A program made the translations under genes and the position numbers. Positions 53,348 to 62,141 of a DNA stretch of 64,000 nucleotides are shown here, one piece after another. Each line of letters begins with the position of its first letter. Positions within the stretch are counted from its first letter, which is position 1. A model generated the notes under the pieces. It was not told the origin of the DNA, searched no databases, and saw only the letters and a list, made by a program, of their open reading frames with translations. Source of the DNA: Syntrophales bacterium. GTDB taxonomy: Bacteria; Desulfobacterota; Syntrophia; Syntrophales; UBA2210. Location of the stretch: NCBI GenBank assembly GCA_023230565.1, contig JALNXD010000001.1:282386-346385 (forward strand), written 5' to 3'.

Positions 53348-53378
53348 GCCTGCTTCCCGCATTTGCGGGAAAGCAGGC
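53348..53378 (+). other. Strong hairpin in the dctP leader
   Basis: GCCTGCTTCCCGC (53348-53360) pairs with GCGGGAAAGCAGGC (53365-53378), a 13-base-pair stem with one bulged A and a four-base loop. A T-rich but broken tract follows. It may end transcription from the small membrane protein gene or regulate dctP; it may also be a REP-like repeat. AAAGACAGG occurs twice in tandem about 40 bases further on. Confidence 0.7.
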
Positions 53379-53497
53379 CATCCCGAATATCTTTTCTTTT
53401 CCACCACAATTTTTAAAGACAGGTTTTAAAGACAGGCTGAATCGTCCTTTTTAAGGATAAATTCAAAATATATTCTTTTAATGGAGGAATATTCCAG

Positions 53498-54526
53498 ATG
53501 AAAAAACATTTCCTTATTATTGCCGTAGCAGCTCTATTTACACTCATCCAACTGGCGCCGCACATAGCGCCCCCATTACATGCAAAATCTTTCACTCTCA
53601 CGTACAGTATTTTCTTCCCCCCGACACATGGCCAGTGCAAGGCTGGAGTTGCCTGGGCACAGGAAATTGAAAAACGCACTGAAGGAAAGGTAAAGATCAG
53701 TGTGTTTCCAGGCGGAACGCTCACAAAAGCAGATCAATGTTACGATGGTGTCGTACAGGGGATATCCGATATCGGAATGTCATGTTTTGCTTATACGAGG
53801 GGCCGCTTCCCAGTAATGGAAGTACTTGATCTCCCTCATGGCTACCCGAACGGAATGACAGCAACCAAATTGGCAACCGAATTTTATCAAATCATGAAAC
53901 CTGAAGAGTTGAATGACGTGAAAGTCCTTTATATTCATGCGCATGGGCCTGGACTTCTGCATACGAAGAAAGCAGTCGGAAATCTTGAACAGATAAAAGG
54001 GTTAAAAATACGCTCTACAGGGCTCAGCACCAAAGTAACAGAGGCTCTTGGCGGTGTTCCGGTAGCAATGCCTCAAGGCGCGGCTTACGAAGCACTGCAA
54101 AAGGGGGTAGTTGAAGGAACGTTTGCCCCCATTGAAACACTCAAGGGATGGAATCAGGCGGAAGTGGTCAAATATACGACGGAATGTACTGATGTAGGAT
54201 ACACCACTGCAATGTTTGTTGTAATGAATCTTAAAAAATGGAACGCGCTGCCGCCGGATATTCAGAAAGTTTTTGAAGAAACAAGCAGAGAATGGGTTGA
54301 AATTCATGGAGCGGAGTGGGATAAGAGTGATGCCGAAGGACGAGCTTTCACATTAAGCCTGGGAAATGAAATAATTCCTCTTTCAGAAAAAGAAAGCGCT
54401 CGCTGGGTTCATGCAGTGCGCCCCATTATTGACGAATATATAGAAGCCAAAAACAAACAGGGACTTCCCGGTACGAAAGCTGTGGAGGTAGTTGAGCGCC
54501 TCATTAAAAAATACAGAGGCAAATAA
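53498..54526 (+). CDS. dctP: TRAP transporter solute-binding protein
   Basis: Periplasmic binding protein, 342 residues. The signal peptide is about 1-28, with cleavage likely after LHA. GLKIRSTG contains the conserved Arg that binds the substrate carboxylate in the DctP family. PQGAAYEALQKGVVEGTFAP is also typical. AATGGAGGA lies upstream of the ATG. It is followed by an attenuator hairpin, then dctQ and dctM. The substrate is likely an organic acid; which one is not determinable here. Confidence 0.95.
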   Translation: MKKHFLIIAVAALFTLIQLAPHIAPPLHAKSFTLTYSIFFPPTHGQCKAGVAWAQEIEKRTEGKVKISVFPGGTLTKADQCYDGVVQGISDIGMSCFAYTRGRFPVMEVLDLPHGYPNGMTATKLATEFYQIMKPEELNDVKVLYIHAHGPGLLHTKKAVGNLEQIKGLKIRSTGLSTKVTEALGGVPVAMPQGAAYEALQKGVVEGTFAPIETLKGWNQAEVVKYTTECTDVGYTTAMFVVMNLKKWNALPPDIQKVFEETSREWVEIHGAEWDKSDAEGRAFTLSLGNEIIPLSEKESARWVHAVRPIIDEYIEAKNKQGLPGTKAVEVVERLIKKYRGK

Positions 54527-54540
54527 GCATGGCTCATGGG

Positions 54541-54566
54541 GGGCCGCTGTTGCGGCCCGCATTTTT
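54541..54566 (+). terminator. Attenuator hairpin between dctP and dctQ
   Basis: GGGCCGC (54541-54547), loop TGTT and GCGGCCC (54552-54558) form a perfect stem followed by GCATTTTT. It lies just after the dctP stop. Such hairpins favour more binding protein than membrane subunits. Confidence 0.75.
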
Positions 54567-54617
54567 CTGGAAAAATTCTGCCACAGGCGCATTTGATTCT
54601 TTTTGCTACCGGATGTT

Positions 54618-55103
54618 ATGAAACAAATCGAGAAATACCTTGCAGATATTGCCATACGAGTGAACTGGATTGCAGCGGGGGCAATAATCGTCATGATGTC
54701 GCTGACTTCTGCAGACGTAATTCTGCGCTTTTTTCGCCACCCGATTCCCGGGACGTATGAAATTGTAGGCCTTATGGGCGCTGTCGCGGCTTCTTTTTCG
54801 TTAGCTTACACAACAGTGATGAAAGGACATATCGCCGTTGAATTTTTAGTTCGGAAATTACCCAGGCATGTACAATATGGTATCGATATTATTACCGGGT
54901 TCGCCGGTTTTCTTTTATTTGCGATTCTTGCATGGCAGAGTGCTCTTTATGCTATGAATTTAAAAACAAACAGTGAAGTGTCGCTTACTCTGCAAATGCC
55001 CATTTACCCCTTTATCTTCGGGATCGCCATTGGCTGCGGTTTGCTTTCTCTTGTACTGGCTGCAAATTCAATTACCGCCCTTAAGAGGATCACCACACCA
55101 TGA
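54618..55103 (+). CDS. dctQ: TRAP transporter small membrane subunit
   Basis: 161 residues with four predicted membrane spans (about 15-35, 50-70, 90-110, 130-150). The motif SADVILRFFRHPIPGTYEIVG is typical of DctQ. The ATG at 54618 is preferred over a TTG at 54603. Its end overlaps dctM by four bases. Confidence 0.92.
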   Translation: MKQIEKYLADIAIRVNWIAAGAIIVMMSLTSADVILRFFRHPIPGTYEIVGLMGAVAASFSLAYTTVMKGHIAVEFLVRKLPRHVQYGIDIITGFAGFLLFAILAWQSALYAMNLKTNSEVSLTLQMPIYPFIFGIAIGCGLLSLVLAANSITALKRITTP

Positions 55104-56401
55104 GTCCCACGATCATAGGAATTATAGGAATCATCGCTCTTTTCGTCCTTATATTTTCCAGAATGCCTGTGGGATTCATTATGGCTATCATCGGATTCAC
55201 AGGATTCGGATATCTGGTATCCTTTGATGCCTCGATGAATCTCATGGCAAAAGATCTTTACGCAGTGTTCGGCTCATATAGTTTGACGGTCATACCCCTT
55301 TTTGTTCTGATGGGACAGTTGGCATTTCATTCCGGTATCAGTACGCGCCTCTTTGACGCGGCTTACAGATTCCTGGGACATCAGCCCGGCGGCCTTGCGA
55401 TGGCGACAGTTGGGGCTTGTGCGGGATTTGCAGCAATTTGCGGTTCCACTAATGCCACAGCCGCCACAATGGCTGCAGCGACTTTACCGGAAATGAAAAG
55501 GTATAATTATAAAGCGGAACTTGCCACGGGAGCGGTTGCGGCAGGAGGAAGTCTCGGAATCCTTATACCTCCAAGCGTGATTTTTATCGTGTATGGCATA
55601 ATGACAGAACAATCCATCGGAAAGCTTTTTATTGCAGGCATAGGGCCGGGGATCCTTCTGACGGCACTGTTTATTGTTACGATAATTATATGGGCTCGAG
55701 TGAGGCCTGATTTAGGTCCCGCAGGTCCTAAGACCAGTTTCAAGGGAAAAATCAATTCACTCGCAGGTCTTAGTGAAACTTTGGTTCTTTTTGTTCTTGT
55801 CATGGGAGGACTGTTTGCAGGTCTTTTTACCCCGACCGAAGCAGGAGCAATCGGTGCTCTGGGAACTCTGGTTCTGGCACTGGTAAAAAGACAATTGAGT
55901 TGGTCCGGCTTTGCCTCATCGCTTATGGAAACAACAAGAATTTCATGCATGATTCTTGTAATTGTCGCGGGGGCCACAATCTTCGGACACTTTTTAGCCG
56001 TAACCCGGATTCCTTTTGATATCGCAGCATGGATTTCATCAATCGATCTCCCTTCCTACGCGATTATCATGCTCATTATATTTGTATATCTCATCGGGGG
56101 CTGTTTTATAGATTCTCTTGCTCTTATCATGTTGACAGTCCCTATCTTCTATCCTGTTATCACTTCACTTAATTACGATCCCATATGGTTCGGAGTTGTC
56201 ATCGTTCTAATAACTCAGATCGGTGTCATAACCCCTCCTGTAGGAGTGAACGTGTATGTGGTAAGCGGCGTCGCCAGAGACGTTCCACTGGAACTGATTT
56301 TCAAGGGAGTAATGCCATTTTTAATTGCACTGGTTCTGGGGACACTCATTCTTATTCCTTTCCCCCAGATAGCGCTTTTCCTCCCGAACCTGATGAAATA
56401 A
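55100..56401 (+). CDS. dctM: TRAP transporter large membrane subunit
   Basis: 433 residues, about twelve membrane spans, the sodium-coupled permease. FSRMPVGFIMAIIGF, the ICGSTNATAATMA segment and LIPPSVIFIVYG are family signatures; FTPTEAGAIGALG and GVITPPVGVNVYVVSG follow. It converges on the acyl-CoA dehydrogenase gene, with a terminator hairpin between them. Confidence 0.95.
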   Translation: MSPTIIGIIGIIALFVLIFSRMPVGFIMAIIGFTGFGYLVSFDASMNLMAKDLYAVFGSYSLTVIPLFVLMGQLAFHSGISTRLFDAAYRFLGHQPGGLAMATVGACAGFAAICGSTNATAATMAAATLPEMKRYNYKAELATGAVAAGGSLGILIPPSVIFIVYGIMTEQSIGKLFIAGIGPGILLTALFIVTIIIWARVRPDLGPAGPKTSFKGKINSLAGLSETLVLFVLVMGGLFAGLFTPTEAGAIGALGTLVLALVKRQLSWSGFASSLMETTRISCMILVIVAGATIFGHFLAVTRIPFDIAAWISSIDLPSYAIIMLIIFVYLIGGCFIDSLALIMLTVPIFYPVITSLNYDPIWFGVVIVLITQIGVITPPVGVNVYVVSGVARDVPLELIFKGVMPFLIALVLGTLILIPFPQIALFLPNLMK

Positions 56402-56500
56402 GCGGCTTCAGGCTTTTTCTGTCTGACATTCTTATTTACATACACTCAGTTGATGAGTTTCACTTTCCTGGAACACAGGATAATCAGGATCATAAAGATG

Positions 56501-56530
56501 GGGAAGGGGCTTCACATTCCCTTCCCGCTT
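56501..56530. terminator. Terminator hairpin between dctM and the acyl-CoA dehydrogenase
   Basis: GGGAAGGG (56501-56508) pairs perfectly with CCCTTCCC (56519-56526). A short T-rich tail (GCTTT) follows on the plus strand. It lies between convergent genes and may serve both. Confidence 0.6.
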
Positions 56531-56537
56531 TAAAATA

Positions 56538-57695
56538 TCAGACTCTGTTTTGGGAATACCCTAGTGCGGTGTTGGCAACGATCATGGTGTGCATGTTCGA
56601 AGTGCCTTCCAGCGTCTCAAACTGTTTGCAGTCTCTTAAAAACCTTCCGCAGGGGTATTCATTCGAATAACCGTAGGAACCGTGCAGCTTCATACATTCA
56701 TTCGCCGCATGAACAACCGCTTTAGCGGAAAAAAGTTTCGCCATTGAGGTTTCCATCACATTCGGCAAATTGTGATCCTTCAGCCAGGCCGCTTTATAGA
56801 CAAGGGCCGCCAGTGCTTCATGCTCCATCTTCATTTCAGCGATCTGCTGCTGAATCATTTGATATTTGCCTATCGGTTTGCCAAACTGACTCCGTTCGGT
56901 GGCATATTGAATTGATGCTTCCAGACATGCAGCTGAAAGTCCCACTGCTCCGGCTGCACATCCCAATCTCGTGGCATTCAATTGAGTCATGCATATCGCG
57001 AACCCTTTATTGACTTCCCCAAGAACGAGCTCCTTTGGAACTTTTACATCTTCAAACGCAAGCTCTCCTGTATCGGATGCCCAGAGTCCCACCTTATCCA
57101 GCATTCTTTTTCGAGTAATACCGGGAAGACTGTAATCCATAATAAAACACGTTATCCCCTTGGCGCCTGCATCTTTATCCGTTTTGACGTATAAAAGCCC
57201 TTGATCACATACCGTTCCGTTGGTGATGAACATCTTCGAACCATTAAGCTGATAGTGGTCCCCCCTATCCTCAGCCCGGCATTTCATTCCTGCCACGTCA
57301 GAACCGAAATCGGGTTCGGTCATTGCGAAGCTTCCTACATACTCGCCGCTTACGAATTTAGGGATATATTTTTTCTTCTGTTCGGCTGTCCCGAATTTCT
57401 GAATTGTGAGCGCCGGTCCCCAGTCCTGCATATTAAAAGCCATCCTCCACGAGGTATGCACTTTCGATACTTCTTCTATTGCCAGCACACCTTCCAGGAA
57501 TCCCATTCCATTTCCGCCGAATTCTTCATTGATGCTAAATCCGAAAAAGCCAAGCTCCGCCATTTTATCGAATATTTCTTTCCTCCAGTGGTGATGCTCC
57601 TCATCTTCTTCAACGTATGGCGCAATCTCCGTTTCGGCAAAATTCTTTGCCATATCGCGGAGCATTCGCTGTTCTTCTGTCAATGCAAAATCCAT
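56538..57695 (-). CDS. Acyl-CoA dehydrogenase, glutaryl-CoA dehydrogenase-like
   Basis: 385-residue FAD enzyme that introduces an alpha-beta double bond into an acyl-CoA. Signatures are FAMTEPDFGSDV, ERSQFGKPIGKYQ and, near the C-terminus, LEGTSNMHTMI with the catalytic Glu. The residue before that Glu is Leu. In decarboxylating glutaryl-CoA dehydrogenases it is Tyr, and in the non-decarboxylating Desulfococcus enzyme it is Val. SNEYPCGRF and HGSYGYS also recall the latter, as I remember it. A non-decarboxylating or short-chain activity is inferred. It is last in the acyl-CoA cluster. Confidence 0.88.
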   Translation of the reverse strand: MDFALTEEQRMLRDMAKNFAETEIAPYVEEDEEHHHWRKEIFDKMAELGFFGFSINEEFGGNGMGFLEGVLAIEEVSKVHTSWRMAFNMQDWGPALTIQKFGTAEQKKKYIPKFVSGEYVGSFAMTEPDFGSDVAGMKCRAEDRGDHYQLNGSKMFITNGTVCDQGLLYVKTDKDAGAKGITCFIMDYSLPGITRKRMLDKVGLWASDTGELAFEDVKVPKELVLGEVNKGFAICMTQLNATRLGCAAGAVGLSAACLEASIQYATERSQFGKPIGKYQMIQQQIAEMKMEHEALAALVYKAAWLKDHNLPNVMETSMAKLFSAKAVVHAANECMKLHGSYGYSNEYPCGRFLRDCKQFETLEGTSNMHTMIVANTALGYSQNRV

Positions 57696-57721
57696 TTAAT
57701 TCCTCCTCATCTGACACCTTT

Positions 57722-58912
57722 TTAGTTGTAATTTTCAATGATTACAGATAATGACTGACCACCCAGAGCGCCTACATTAACCAACCCGTATCGATTGCCT
57801 GTCCGGTTCAGCTTTACAATCATATCGATCATCAATATTGCACCGACAGCTGCACCCGAAAGCCCAAAGGTCAGAGTACCACCGTCGCTATTAATTTTCT
57901 CCTTTTCGGCTTCACCAAGCATTTCCCGCACCGCCAGAGCATACGCAGCCGAAGGAGTATGGATATTGTAAAAATCTATATTTCCTCGTGAAAGACCACA
58001 GGCAGCCAGTGCCTTATCGATCGATTTTATCGAGGTCCTCTCCAGCAGAGTCGGATTGCCCGCCGCAATCCCAAAACCGCACATCTTTACCAAAGGTTTG
58101 CATCCAAGCTCCTGTGCTCTTTCGGCCGAAAGCATTATAAGAGATGCGGCTGCATCGGCCCATGGTGCTATATTGGCAACCGTTGCGGTACCGCCTTCAT
58201 TAAGAGTCGGCAGTGCCATTAACTCTTCGACTGTCAGTTTTCCTGGAAACTGATCGTAGTTAATGCTCACTTCTTTTTTCTTCATCTTTATTATATAAGG
58301 ATCCATGAAGGAGCATTCACTTTTCCTATCTACTGGATGTAAGGCCTTTTCGTGATCCTGTATGGTGTAGGTATCAAGATCCTTACGTGTAAATCCGTAG
58401 TTATCCGCAATAATATCAGCCAGCACAGACGCCGTGAGCTCTCCATATCGGCCCTGCGGCTGCGCGTTTGTTTCGACCTCGATTTTTTGGTCGTGAAAGC
58501 ACATACTGTGCGGCCCCATTTCGTATCGGGGATGAAAAATATAATATTGCGCCATGCTGTAGCTTTCCACTCCGCCAACAAGCATGCCCTTATATTCCTC
58601 TCCGACTATCTTGTTAAACCCGCTGATGATGGTCTGAAGTGCACCCGCACAGAGTGCATTCAGCGTAAATCCTGCAGGGTCTTCGCTCAGCCCCGCCAGT
58701 GTCCAGGCGTGTCTCCCCACGTTCGCCGGCAGGCTGCTCTGAATGGACTGGCTGTAAATACACATATCGAGTGCACCCGAATCTATTCCTGCCCGTTCGA
58801 CCGCCGCTTTCATCGTATGTGCCGCCAGGTCCTGTATCCTTACGCTTTTCAATGAGCCCATATATTTCCCGATCGGTGTCCTCGCCGCGCTGACAAATAC
58901 CGTTTCTTTCAT
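57722..58912 (-). CDS. Thiolase-like protein with altered active site
   Basis: 396 residues of thiolase fold. The nucleophile C88 (NALCAGA) is kept. The NEAF motif is replaced by NIHT (316-319), the GHPxGxSG histidine is Leu351 (FGLSGAAVG), and the C-terminal CxGGG cysteine is Gly381 (VGALGGQS). H318 may stand where SCP2/archaeal-type thiolases have HDxF. It therefore lacks the usual acid/base residues and may be inactive, act on a different substrate, or partner the normal thiolase encoded just upstream, four bases overlapping. GGAGG precedes the ATG. Confidence 0.85.
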   Translation of the reverse strand: MKETVFVSAARTPIGKYMGSLKSVRIQDLAAHTMKAAVERAGIDSGALDMCIYSQSIQSSLPANVGRHAWTLAGLSEDPAGFTLNALCAGALQTIISGFNKIVGEEYKGMLVGGVESYSMAQYYIFHPRYEMGPHSMCFHDQKIEVETNAQPQGRYGELTASVLADIIADNYGFTRKDLDTYTIQDHEKALHPVDRKSECSFMDPYIIKMKKKEVSINYDQFPGKLTVEELMALPTLNEGGTATVANIAPWADAAASLIMLSAERAQELGCKPLVKMCGFGIAAGNPTLLERTSIKSIDKALAACGLSRGNIDFYNIHTPSAAYALAVREMLGEAEKEKINSDGGTLTFGLSGAAVGAILMIDMIVKLNRTGNRYGLVNVGALGGQSLSVIIENYN

Positions 58913-60159
58913 CGGGCGCCTCCTTCCTCTCCTTCAAGCCTTTCGATAATAATAGCTCCTCCGATTCCTCCGCCGCAGCAAAGGGTTGCAAGGCCGAGTT
59001 TTTTACCTGTACGCTCCAGTCCGTAAAGCAGTTTGGTTGTAATAATGCATCCACTGGCACCCAGAGGGTGACCAAGTGCAATAGCCCCGCCCCAGAGATT
59101 TACGTGTTCATCGAGCCATCGATCATCGATGCCGTACATTTCCTTCCACTCACGCATAACGGCAAGGCTCTGACCCGCAAAGGCCTCGTTCAATTCGACG
59201 ACTTCCATATCGGTAAGCGTAAGGCCGGCCTTGTTCATGGCAATTCGGGTCGCGGGAACCGGCCCCCTTCCCATTATCTTTGGATCGACACCGGCAACTC
59301 CGCAGGAAATTATACGGGCACGGGAAGACACACCCAGTTCGTCCGCTTTTTCCCGGGACATGATAAGAGCGATGGCGGCCCCGTCATTTCTTCCGGAAGA
59401 ACTTCCCGCAGTGACGGTTCCATCCTTCTTGAAGACCGGTTTAAGTTTCGCCAGCCCTTCCATACTCGTATCATTCCGGGGGAATTCATCGATCTCGAAA
59501 ATGCCGATCGATCCATCGTTTTTTTTGTACTTTACATGGACTATTTCTCTTTTGAATTCCCCGTTCTCGATCGCCTTGACCGCCAGCTGCTGGCTGCGAA
59601 GCGAGAACCGGTCCTGTTCATCCCTGGGGATTCTGTGAAGTTCCACCAGGTTTTCGGCGGTGATCCCCATGGGAATGTTACCATACCGTTCCACCGGCGC
59701 CGCACCGGGGCCTCCTGCCGTAATGGAATCCTTCAATGTAACGTCTCCGTTTCCAAAAGCATGATTATCTTCATCGGAAAGGAAATATTCGCCGCCGCTC
59801 ATCCATTCGACACCACCGGCAAGAATGACATCGGCGAAGCCGTTCTTTATGAACTCATAGCCTTCCATAATTGAAAGCATTCCAGAGGCGCAGGCGATCG
59901 TATCGGAAAAGCCGGGAACCTGTTCCGGAAGTCCGATCATCAGGACAAGATTGCGGGCCGTATTTGCACAAATCGTATTCTGTTTCACATGTCCCATGAT
60001 AACGTAATCATACATTTCGGGTTTGATTTTTTCGGAATTTCGATCCACCACGGCCTTTGCAGTCTGACTCAGAAGCTCCCAAAAGGGGAGGTCTTTGATA
60101 GTGCCGCCGTGCCTGCCGATGGCGCTTCTTGCCATATCAACGATTACCACTTCTCTCAT
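58909..60159 (-). CDS. Acetyl-CoA acetyltransferase (thiolase)
   Basis: 416 residues with all catalytic motifs: CASGMLSIMEG (nucleophile), ELNEAFAGQSLA, ALGHPLGASG and LCCGGGIGGA. Splits acetoacetyl-CoA into two acetyl-CoA, or the reverse; longer 3-ketoacyl-CoA substrates are possible. The 3' end overlaps the next gene by four bases, so the two thiolases are made together. The codon usage is more GC-rich than in surrounding genes. Confidence 0.93.
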   Translation of the reverse strand: MREVVIVDMARSAIGRHGGTIKDLPFWELLSQTAKAVVDRNSEKIKPEMYDYVIMGHVKQNTICANTARNLVLMIGLPEQVPGFSDTIACASGMLSIMEGYEFIKNGFADVILAGGVEWMSGGEYFLSDEDNHAFGNGDVTLKDSITAGGPGAAPVERYGNIPMGITAENLVELHRIPRDEQDRFSLRSQQLAVKAIENGEFKREIVHVKYKKNDGSIGIFEIDEFPRNDTSMEGLAKLKPVFKKDGTVTAGSSSGRNDGAAIALIMSREKADELGVSSRARIISCGVAGVDPKIMGRGPVPATRIAMNKAGLTLTDMEVVELNEAFAGQSLAVMREWKEMYGIDDRWLDEHVNLWGGAIALGHPLGASGCIITTKLLYGLERTGKKLGLATLCCGGGIGGAIIIERLEGEEGGAR

Positions 60160-60338
60160 TCGATCCTCCTTACTATCCCCGGCAAGATTCCCGGCATTAT
60201 TTCAGCGAAAATCTTTTTGTCAGGGAGAACCTTATTTTCCAAAAAACCGGATCCGCGCTTCTTTTGAAAAGAGCAAAATTATGCGTTTTCAACTTATTTT
60301 AAAGGATATTTCCGCTTTGTGTTTTTTTTTGTGCTCCT

Positions 60339-61226
60339 TTAAATTTTCAGATCCGTTCTCGGTTTCTTTTCCCCCGAGGTGTAATCATACCACCCTTTTC
60401 CAGTTTTCCTTCCCAGATCTCCGCTTACAACCAGTTTTTCCAGAATCAGGGGGGGAGCAAACTTCGGATCCTTATACCCTTCATAAAGGGTTTTAAAGAC
60501 GTTGTATCCGATCTCCGTGCCGACAAAATCTGCAAGCTCAAATGGTCCCATAGGATGATTAAGACCAAGCTTGATTGCTTTATCAATATCTTCAAGACTC
60601 GCCACCCCTTCCAGAAGGCATTTGAAACATTCAGCTCTGAAAGCGGCGTTCGCACGATTCACAAGAAAACCCGGCACATCTTTTACTCGTACCGTTTCCT
60701 TTCCCATTTTGGCTGCAATATCTTCAGTGGTTTTTACGGTGCGTTCGGAAGTTTTTAATGCAGGAATCACTTCGACCAGTCTCATGACCGGAACAGGGCT
60801 GAAGAAGTGCATCCCGATAACACGATCCGGCCTTTTAGTCGCCGCAGCCAGTGTGGTAATGGGAATGGAAGATGTGTTGGATGCGAATATGACTTCTTCG
60901 TGGCAGATATTATCCTGCTTCTGAAATATGGATTTTTTTATATCAAGGTTTTCGAATGCCGCTTCTATTATAAAATCAGCGTCTGCGGCAGCTTCAGGTT
61001 CAACAGACTTCAGGATACGGCCCAGAATCGTATCCCTTTCGGCCGATGAAATCTTTTCCTTCCTGACTCTGCCCTCAAGGAGCTTCGCAATGGTATTATA
61101 TCCTTTATCAATTAACTCCATCTGCACATCATTCATTATGACATTGTAGCCTGCCTGGGCTGCAACCTGAGCTATTCCCGCACCCATCAATCCTGATCCA
61201 ATTACCATGACAGTTTTTATTTCCAT
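60339..61226 (-). CDS. 3-Hydroxyacyl-CoA (3-hydroxybutyryl-CoA) dehydrogenase
   Basis: 295 residues. The NAD motif is GSGLMGAGIAQ (11-21). The substrate site has SNTSSIPIT and the catalytic His of GMHFFSPVPVM. VKDVPGFLVNR and LGLNHPMGPFELADFVG also fit. Converts 3-hydroxybutyryl-CoA to acetoacetyl-CoA. It is placed between crotonase and thiolase, in pathway order. The 179 bases to the thiolase hold no clear element. Confidence 0.95.
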   Translation of the reverse strand: MEIKTVMVIGSGLMGAGIAQVAAQAGYNVIMNDVQMELIDKGYNTIAKLLEGRVRKEKISSAERDTILGRILKSVEPEAAADADFIIEAAFENLDIKKSIFQKQDNICHEEVIFASNTSSIPITTLAAATKRPDRVIGMHFFSPVPVMRLVEVIPALKTSERTVKTTEDIAAKMGKETVRVKDVPGFLVNRANAAFRAECFKCLLEGVASLEDIDKAIKLGLNHPMGPFELADFVGTEIGYNVFKTLYEGYKDPKFAPPLILEKLVVSGDLGRKTGKGWYDYTSGEKKPRTDLKI

Positions 61227-61289
61227 GTGAAACTCCTTTATTTAATTCGGCACATTTTTCGTTACTTCCAGGAGCCATGCCTTGTATTG

Positions 61290-62075
61290 TTATTTTCCCT
61301 CGAACTTCGGTTTACGTTTTTCTATGAACGCACACGCACCTTCTTTCTGATCCTGCGTCCCGCAGAGATAACTCCAATGGTATGCTTCGATTTCGAGACC
61401 TTCATCAAGCGTCATATTGAGCCCGTGATTTATCGCCTCTTTGGCTGCTCGAAGGGCCAAAACAGGTTTGCTTGCAATGAGCGAAGCCGCTATTTTTGCT
61501 TCCTCCATGAGTTTTTCCGGTGCCACTACCGCATTTATCAAACCGATTTCATAGGCACGTTCCGCACTGATGAACTTACCAGTATATATAAGTTCTTTGG
61601 CGATTCCCGCCCCTACCAGCCGTGGAAGGCGCTGGGTCCCGCCGCCGCCGGGAATGAGGCCAAGGTTGATTTCTGGTTGCCCGAATTGGGCTGAAGATGA
61701 TGCAATTCTGATATCGCAGCTCATGGCGAGCTCAAGTCCTCCACCAAGACAATAGCCATTAATTGCGCAGATTACAGGGCGTGGGAAATTTTCCATTTGG
61801 CGATAAAGAGGTCTTGTTGTCTTCAGCCTTATTTTTGCCTTCTCCTGGGTAAGTTCCGGAAAGGATTTTATGTCGGCACCTGCGACAAATGCCTTGGATT
61901 CACTGGACCCTGTAAGTATCACCACCTTCACTCGGTCAAGATTCGACTCCAATTCTTTCATAATCTCCGATAGGCCCTCCCGCACCGCAACAATCAGAGG
62001 GTTCATCGGAGGATTGTCAATTGTGATCACGGCAATTTCATTTTCAATGGTATACCGTACTTCCTGCCGGCTCAT
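61290..62075 (-). CDS. Enoyl-CoA hydratase (crotonase family)
   Basis: 261 residues. The oxyanion hole and both catalytic Glu are present: AGADIKSF, GGGLELAMSCDIRIAS (first Glu) and QPEINLGLIPGGGGTQRL (second Glu). Hydrates crotonyl-CoA to 3-hydroxybutyryl-CoA. It lies directly after the 4-hydroxybutyryl-CoA dehydratase gene, whose product is crotonyl-CoA. Confidence 0.94.
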   Translation of the reverse strand: MSRQEVRYTIENEIAVITIDNPPMNPLIVAVREGLSEIMKELESNLDRVKVVILTGSSESKAFVAGADIKSFPELTQEKAKIRLKTTRPLYRQMENFPRPVICAINGYCLGGGLELAMSCDIRIASSSAQFGQPEINLGLIPGGGGTQRLPRLVGAGIAKELIYTGKFISAERAYEIGLINAVVAPEKLMEEAKIAASLIASKPVLALRAAKEAINHGLNMTLDEGLEIEAYHWSYLCGTQDQKEGACAFIEKRKPKFEGK

Positions 62076-62101
62076 CGTTTTTCTCCTCTCATAGCAAAGG
62101 C

Positions 62102-62127
62102 AGGCGGGGATTCAGGTTTCCCCGCCT
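62102..62127 (-). other. Intercistronic hairpin in the acyl-CoA cluster
   Basis: AGGCGGGGA (62102-62110) and TCCCCGCCT (62119-62127), nine perfect pairs and an eight-base loop, lie between the dehydratase and crotonase genes. No T-run follows on the minus strand, so it more likely affects mRNA stability or differential expression than termination. Confidence 0.65.
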
Positions 62128-62141
62128 TGGTATGGATACTA

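Noticed and set aside
59068..59874. 268-codon plus-strand frame opposite the thiolase
   Set aside because: Antisense to an intact thiolase with all catalytic motifs; no independent support.
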